In this document: positions 60,043 through 64,000 of the stretch, in pieces | How positions within the stretch are numbered: position 1 is the stretch's first letter | How the letters are laid out: each line of letters opens with the position of its first letter | NCBI RefSeq assembly: GCF_024320865.1 | Contig: NZ_JANDBD010000011.1 | Coordinates: 211,843 to 275,842 of the forward strand | Length of the DNA: 64,000 bases | Direction of reading: 5' to 3' | DNA from: Mycolicibacterium arenosum | GTDB taxonomy: Bacteria > Actinomycetota > Actinomycetes > Mycobacteriales > Mycobacteriaceae | The notes under the pieces: model-generated | Told to the model about the DNA's origin: nothing | Database searches by the model: none | The model's input: the letters and a program-made list of their open reading frames with translations, nothing else | Translations under genes and position numbers: made by a program

Positions 60043-61587
60043 CTAAAAGGGCGCGGGTTCGTCGTCGTGCAGGTTCTTGGCGCGTTCGGCGTTGATGCGT
60101 TGGGCCTTGGCTTGGGCGCGGGTGCGTTTTCGGCGGGGCATCATCATGGAGCGGTACGGGCTGGGCGGTGGTGCGGGTCCGGCGGGTGGTGCGGGGGTGG
60201 TGACGTCGGCGTCGGGGAACAGCAGCGTGATGCCGGGCTTGGTGGTGTAGGTGTGCCCGGTCGGGGTGGTGGTGATGACCGTGCCGTCGGGGAGTTGGAC
60301 CTCCGACCAGCCGGCGTGGAACGTCTTGATCAGGTGGTGCTTTCGGCAATCGCACTTGAGGCCACCGGCATGCGTCGGCCCGGCCGGATACGGCACGGTG
60401 TGGTCGATGTCGGTGAATTCGGCGAGCCGATCGCAGCCCGGTGCCCGGCAGGTGAGGTCGCGCAGGCGGACGAAGTGATCGGTGGCCGCCGAGGGACGGT
60501 AGCGCGGTTCGGCCTCTTCGCCGGGGCTGGTGATCGGTCTGATCGTGGCGCCGCGGGCGATGAGGTCGGCCAGCAGGGGCGGGGGGACGACGCCGTGGCC
60601 GGGGATGATCGCCAGAGGCCGTGACTCGGGCCCGGGGTCGGGGACGGGCGGTTCCTCGACGTGGTCGTCGGTGCGGGTGTCGGCGTCGTGCTGGGCGTCC
60701 TCCTCGACCTCGTCGATCATCTCGTCGAGTTCGTCCTCCACGGTGCGGGGGCCGTGCAGATCGGACTCGTCGACGCAGGCACCGAGGGCGGTGTCGAGGG
60801 TGGCCCGGTCGGTGATGACGTGGATGCTCACACTGCCCGCCGCGGCGTCGTCCCCCTCGGCGGCGGGGCAGTCCGGGTTCTCGCACAGGCACGCCAGGAC
60901 GGTGGATCCGGCCATCAGAGCGGCGTGCGCGTCACCACGGCGCTGCTTGAAGGTGCGGGGGTCGTCGGGGCACACGCTGCGCGCCATCCGTCGGATCCGG
61001 GTGACGGCGATCGCGGCGTCGGGTCCGGTCATGCGGCCCCAGTAGGGCACGGTGCCCGAGCCGTCGTGGCGGCCGACGACGAAGTCGCGGTCGCGGACCT
61101 GTTCGCGGACCCGGTGCACGGCGGCGGGATCGATGCGGGCGATCTCGGCGTCGAGGAGTTGTTCGAACTTCCACTCCGAGAGCGGACCCCACCCGAGGAT
61201 GCGGTCGGCCAGCACCCGATCCAACTGCGCCATCACGTCGGGATCGACGACGAGGTCGGTGCGCTTCGCGAGGATCCAGACCCGCCGCCCGGTCACCACG
61301 CCCTGCAGGAACAGGGCGTTCACGCGCGGGAACGTGTCGCGCAACATGGTCGCGATCTCGATCTCGCCGAGCGCGCGGCCGTGCCCGATGTTCAACGCGG
61401 CCGAGATCTCCGCGGCCGCCCCGTCGACGGCATCGGCGGCGGCGTCCTCGAACTCCACGCCGTCGCGCAGCCGGCGACGCGCCAACTCCGCGATCGCCGC
61501 GTACCTCTCAGCATCCGCAGCCGCCGACGCCCGAGCACGCGCGGTGATCGTGTCGATCAACTCCCGCGCACTCTTCGACTCGAACAT
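60043..61587 (-). CDS. DUF222/HNH endonuclease family protein (13E12-type)
   Basis: This is an intact 514-residue relative of the broken gene at 1788-3631. It has an N-terminal DUF222 domain (residues 1-250, with RVNALFLQGVVTGRRVWILA and KQRRGDAHAALMAGSTVLAC), an acidic linker, and an HNH domain with RAPGCDRLAEFTDIDHTVPY (about 395-414) then CDCRKHHLIKTFHAGW. A basic tail with SMMMPRRKRTRAQAKAQRIN follows. Nuclease activity is expected from the HNH residues but not proven for the family. Such genes recur in mycobacterial genomes in association with REP13E12-type repeats. It lies between the t6A operon and groES. Confidence 0.9.
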   Translation of the reverse strand: MFESKSARELIDTITARARASAAADAERYAAIAELARRRLRDGVEFEDAAADAVDGAAAEISAALNIGHGRALGEIEIATMLRDTFPRVNALFLQGVVTGRRVWILAKRTDLVVDPDVMAQLDRVLADRILGWGPLSEWKFEQLLDAEIARIDPAAVHRVREQVRDRDFVVGRHDGSGTVPYWGRMTGPDAAIAVTRIRRMARSVCPDDPRTFKQRRGDAHAALMAGSTVLACLCENPDCPAAEGDDAAAGSVSIHVITDRATLDTALGACVDESDLHGPRTVEDELDEMIDEVEEDAQHDADTRTDDHVEEPPVPDPGPESRPLAIIPGHGVVPPPLLADLIARGATIRPITSPGEEAEPRYRPSAATDHFVRLRDLTCRAPGCDRLAEFTDIDHTVPYPAGPTHAGGLKCDCRKHHLIKTFHAGWSEVQLPDGTVITTTPTGHTYTTKPGITLLFPDADVTTPAPPAGPAPPPSPYRSMMMPRRKRTRAQAKAQRINAERAKNLHDDEPAPF

Positions 61588-61660
61588 GTGTTCGATTTTA
61601 CCTCAACCCGCCGACGGGAAATCTGCCGAAACCGATCTTGCAGAACCCCACCCTTGAGCG

Positions 61661-61687
61661 CTAGCACTCGCGTGTATAGAGTGCTAG
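61661..61687 (+). promoter_or_regulatory. CIRCE operator (HrcA binding site) of groES-groEL1
   Basis: CTAGCACTC (61661-61669) and GAGTGCTAG (61679-61687) form a perfect 9-bp inverted repeat with a 9-nt spacer, matching the CIRCE consensus TTAGCACTC-N9-GAGTGCTAA at all but the outer base. TATAGA within it (61675-61680) looks like the -10 box, so HrcA would block polymerase directly. Confidence 0.95.
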
Positions 61688-61825
61688 GTGGCAGTCGACC
61701 AAAACTCCTGCGCCGGCACCCGCGACGACGGCGCATCGAGCCCGGACCTCTGCCGAAACACCTGTTAACACCCGCAGTCCGGGGCATGCCCGGATCTACA
61801 CCCGAACTAAGTGGAGGGCTCCATC

Positions 61826-62125
61826 GTGGCAGTCAACATCAAGCCACTCGAGGACAAGATCCTCGTTCAGGCCAACGAGGCCGAGACCACGACCGCTTCC
61901 GGTCTGGTCATCCCCGATACGGCCAAGGAGAAGCCGCAGGAAGGCACCGTCGTCGCAGTTGGCCCCGGCCGCTGGGACGAGGATGGCGAGAAGCGCATCC
62001 CCCTGGACGTCGCCGAGGGCGACACCGTCATCTACAGCAAGTACGGCGGCACCGAGATCAAGTACGGCGGCGAGGAGTACCTGATTCTCTCCGCGCGTGA
62101 CGTGCTGGCTGTCGTTAACAAGTAA
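61826..62125 (+). CDS. groES: Co-chaperonin GroES (Hsp10)
   Basis: GroES is the 99-residue lid of the GroEL chamber. The sequence VAVNIKPLEDKILVQANEAE and onward matches mycobacterial Cpn10. The mobile loop is AETTTASGLVIPDTAKEKPQ, and GGEEYLILSARDVLAVVNK ends the protein. GTG 61826 with GGAGGG upstream is chosen because it gives the known N-terminus; the frame extends five codons upstream. HrcA/CIRCE control is indicated by the operator. A large hairpin separates it from groEL1. Confidence 0.97.
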   Translation: MAVNIKPLEDKILVQANEAETTTASGLVIPDTAKEKPQEGTVVAVGPGRWDEDGEKRIPLDVAEGDTVIYSKYGGTEIKYGGEEYLILSARDVLAVVNK

Positions 62126-62131
62126 GCCCAA

Positions 62132-62183
62132 GTGTCCCGCCCCGGAGCTCCCCGTTTCCACGGGTGAGTTTCCGGGGCGGCAC
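62132..62183 (+). other. Strong hairpin between groES and groEL1
   Basis: CCGCCCCGGA (62137-62146) pairs with TCCGGGGCGG (62171-62180), flanked by GTG/CAC pairing and with an inner stem (CTCCCCG with CGGGTGAG). It lies 6 bp after the groES stop and 26 bp before groEL1. It could attenuate groEL1, stabilise groES mRNA or mark an RNA processing site; a full terminator is unlikely within this operon. Confidence 0.75.
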
Positions 62184-62208
62184 TCGTTAACCGTCATAAA
62201 GGACATTC

Positions 62209-63837
62209 ATGAGCAAGCAGATTGAGTACAACGAGACTGCGCGCAGGGCGATGGAAGCCGGTGTCGACAAACTCGCCGACGCGGTCCGCGTGACGCTGGG
62301 GCCCCGCGGTCGCCACGTCGTGCTGGCCAAGGCCTTCGGCGGCCCCGTCGTCACCAACGACGGCGTCACCATCGCGCGCGAAATCGACCTCGAGGATCCG
62401 TTCGAGAACCTCGGCGCACAGCTGGTGAAGTCGGTCGCCACCAAGACCAACGACATCGCGGGCGACGGCACCACCACCGCCACCGTGCTCGCACAGGCGA
62501 TCATCAAGGCCGGCCTGCGCAACGTCGCGGCGGGCGCCAACCCCATCGCGCTGGGTTCGGGCATCAGCAAGGCCGCCGACGCGGTCTCCGAGGCCCTCCT
62601 GGCCGCGGCGACGCCCGTCAGCGATCAGAAGGCGATCGCGCAGGTCGCCACCGTCTCGTCGCGTGACGAGGAGGTCGGCCAACTGGTCGGCGAGGCCATG
62701 ACCACCGTCGGCGTCGACGGCGTCGTCACCGTCGAGGAGTCCTCGACGTTGAACACCGAGCTCGAGGTCACCGAGGGCGTCGGCTTCGACAAGGGCTTCA
62801 CCTCCGCCTACTTCATCACCGACTTCGATTCCCAGGAAGCGGTGCTCGAGGACGCGCTGGTGCTGCTGAACCGCGAGAAGATCAGCTCGTTGCCCGATCT
62901 CCTGCCCCTGCTGGAGAAGGTCGCCGAAGCGGGTAAGCCGCTGCTGATCATCGCCGAAGACGTTGAGGGCGAAGCGCTTTCGACGTTGGTGGTCAACGCG
63001 ATTCGCAAGACGCTCAAGGCCGTTGCGGTCAAGGCGCCCTTCTTCGGTGATCGCCGCAAGGCGTTCCTCGACGATCTCGCCGTCGTCACCGGCGGCCAGG
63101 TCGTCAACCCCGACGTCGGTCTGCTGCTTCGCGAGGTCGGCCTCGACGTGCTGGGCACCGCCCGCCGCGTCGTCGTCACCAAGGACAGCACCGTGATCGT
63201 CGACGGTGGTGGGACGCAGGAGGCCATCGACGGACGCAAGTCGCAGCTGCGCGCCGAGATCGAGGCGTCCGACTCCGACTGGGATCGCGAGAAGCTCGAG
63301 GAGCGGCTGGCCAAGCTGTCGGGCGGCGTCGCGGTCATCAAGGTCGGCGCGGCCACCGAGACCGACCTGAAGAAGCGCAAGGAAGCCGTGGAGGACGCCG
63401 TGTCGGCGGCCAAGGCCGCAGTCGAGGAGGGCATCGTCACCGGCGGTGGCGCCGCGCTCGTCCAGGCCGGTTCGGTGCTGAAGGCGCTTCGGGAGTCGCT
63501 CAAGGGTGACGAGGCGCTCGGGGTCGACGTGTTCGCCTCCGCGCTGTCGGCGCCGCTGTTCTGGATCGCCACCAATGCCGGGCTCGACGGCGCGGTCGTG
63601 GTGAACAAGGTCTCGGAGCTACCGGCCGGCCAGGGCTTCAACGCGGCCACGCTCACCTACGGCGATCTGCTGGCCGACGGCATCGTCGACCCCGTCAAGG
63701 TGACGCGGTCCGCGGTGCTCAACGCCGCATCGGTGGGCCGCATGGTGCTCACCACCGAGACCGCGATCGTCGAGAAGCCCGCGGAGTCCGAGGACGACGG
63801 CCACGGGCACAGCCACGGGCACGGTCACTCGCACTAG
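62209..63837 (+). CDS. groEL1: Chaperonin GroEL1 (Hsp60) with His-rich C-terminus
   Basis: This is the 542-residue 60-kDa chaperonin of the groES operon. It begins MSKQIEYNETARRAMEAGVD, and the ATP site contains VTLGPRGRHVVLAKAFGGPV and NDIAGDGTTTATVLAQAI. The apical domain contains GYFxTD-like AYFITDFDSQEAVLED. The C-terminus is HGHSHGHGHSH instead of the Gly-Gly-Met tail of housekeeping GroEL, the mark of mycobacterial GroEL1. In M. smegmatis GroEL1 has a special role in biofilm and mycolic acid synthesis; the His tail probably binds metal. A second groEL2 is expected elsewhere in the genome. Confidence 0.97.
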   Translation: MSKQIEYNETARRAMEAGVDKLADAVRVTLGPRGRHVVLAKAFGGPVVTNDGVTIAREIDLEDPFENLGAQLVKSVATKTNDIAGDGTTTATVLAQAIIKAGLRNVAAGANPIALGSGISKAADAVSEALLAAATPVSDQKAIAQVATVSSRDEEVGQLVGEAMTTVGVDGVVTVEESSTLNTELEVTEGVGFDKGFTSAYFITDFDSQEAVLEDALVLLNREKISSLPDLLPLLEKVAEAGKPLLIIAEDVEGEALSTLVVNAIRKTLKAVAVKAPFFGDRRKAFLDDLAVVTGGQVVNPDVGLLLREVGLDVLGTARRVVVTKDSTVIVDGGGTQEAIDGRKSQLRAEIEASDSDWDREKLEERLAKLSGGVAVIKVGAATETDLKKRKEAVEDAVSAAKAAVEEGIVTGGGAALVQAGSVLKALRESLKGDEALGVDVFASALSAPLFWIATNAGLDGAVVVNKVSELPAGQGFNAATLTYGDLLADGIVDPVKVTRSAVLNAASVGRMVLTTETAIVEKPAESEDDGHGHSHGHGHSH

Positions 63838-63856
63838 TCGGAGCTGTACGGAACAC

Positions 63857-63878
63857 CCCCGGTCCAATTGGGCCGGGG
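63857..63878 (+). terminator. Hairpin terminator after groEL1
   Basis: CCCCGGTCC (63857-63865) pairs with GGGCCGGGG (63870-63878) with one G-U pair and an AATT loop, 20 bp after the groEL1 stop. TGCTTCT follows. It is a plausible end for the chaperonin transcript, shared with the converging transposase-like gene. Confidence 0.75.
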
Positions 63879-63884
63879 ATGCTT

Positions 63885-64000
63885 CTATGTCAATGCGGGG
63901 CGTTCGCACGTGTTGATCTGGTGTTGCCAGGTGGCTTGGTCGGTGTGCATGGCTCGGTAGATGACGTCGACGAGGTGGCGCTTGAGGATGCGTCTGGCAC
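63885..64000 (-). CDS. Transposase-like C-terminus, partial (possibly IS110 family)
   Basis: Only the last 37 codons lie in the window, ending at the stop 63885-63887. They read ARRILKRHLVDVIYRAMHTD and end WQHQINTCERPALT. The LKRHLVDVIYRAM pattern is common at the C-terminus of IS110-type transposases in actinobacteria. The family call is by memory; the catalytic part is outside the window. It converges on groEL1 with 47 bp between stops. Confidence 0.5.
   Translation of the reverse strand, partial: ARRILKRHLVDVIYRAMHTDQATWQHQINTCERPALT

Noticed and set aside
61654..61672. HspR (HAIR) site overlapping CIRCE, from CTTGAG followed by ACTC
   Set aside because: The spacing is one base short of the HAIR consensus and the second half lacks the terminal AAG.

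Overview
The window comes from a high-GC actinobacterium, almost certainly a rapid-growing Mycobacterium (Mycolicibacterium) species. The backbone follows, in the same order, the segment that in M. tuberculosis runs from rpoA (Rv3457c) to groEL1 (Rv3417c): rpoA, rplQ, truA, secreted cutinases, the ESX-4 type VII secretion locus, rplM-rpsI, glmM, the Rv3440c/Rv3439c pair, glmS, nnr, gadB, alr, tsaE-tsaB-rimI-tsaD and groES-groEL1. GTG and TTG starts, 1-8 bp gene overlaps and GC-only hairpin terminators without U-tracts fit this assignment. This synteny is recalled knowledge, not a database result.

Layout. 1-1652: the end of the rpoA-rplQ-truA ribosomal operon. 1788-3631: a frameshifted DUF222/HNH gene; an intact relative lies at 60043-61587. 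3628-5713: three tandem secreted cutinases. 5751-7398: an EamA exporter divergent from a CGNR zinc-finger regulator. 7408-19084: an accessory block transcribed leftward, holding a giant AAA-ATPase/GAF/nucleotidyl-cyclase protein followed by a tightly coupled seven-gene operon. That operon encodes a candidate HK97-fold (encapsulin-like) shell protein, a polyprenyl diphosphate synthase, two small proteins, a CrtC/AttH-like protein, an SCP2-like lipid binder and an FAD oxidoreductase with a long disordered tail. It is the best candidate in the window for an undescribed system: an isoprenoid pathway tied to a protein shell. The 90-residue protein carries two LLGIAGL motifs that resemble the cargo-loading peptides of classical encapsulins.

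19293-28705 is ESX-4: eccB4, mycP4, eccD4, eccC4, a type VII secretion-associated membrane protein, esxU and esxT. Two promoters there, and a third in front of an EspC-like/WXG pair at 36694-38299, share GGAACC-N16-CGTC, the recognition pattern of the ECF sigma factor SigM. This suggests that the pair is co-expressed with, and possibly secreted by, ESX-4.

28845-33334 is a small catabolic block (GAF regulator, hydrolase, TetR, aldehyde dehydrogenase). 33594-44369 carries ribosomal proteins and amino-sugar synthesis (glmM, glmS) with an RNA helicase, a flavin oxidoreductase and hydrolases. 44369-49512 holds accessory hydrolases, a MOSC-reductase-ferredoxin fusion and a second CGNR regulator. 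49545-59951 holds metabolite repair (nnr), gadB, an internally duplicated lipoprotein, alr, and the tRNA t6A genes in one translationally coupled operon. 61661-63837 is the CIRCE-controlled chaperonin operon, and the right edge cuts into a transposase-like gene. No tRNA, rRNA or CRISPR array was seen, and no gap over about 300 bases lacks a gene.
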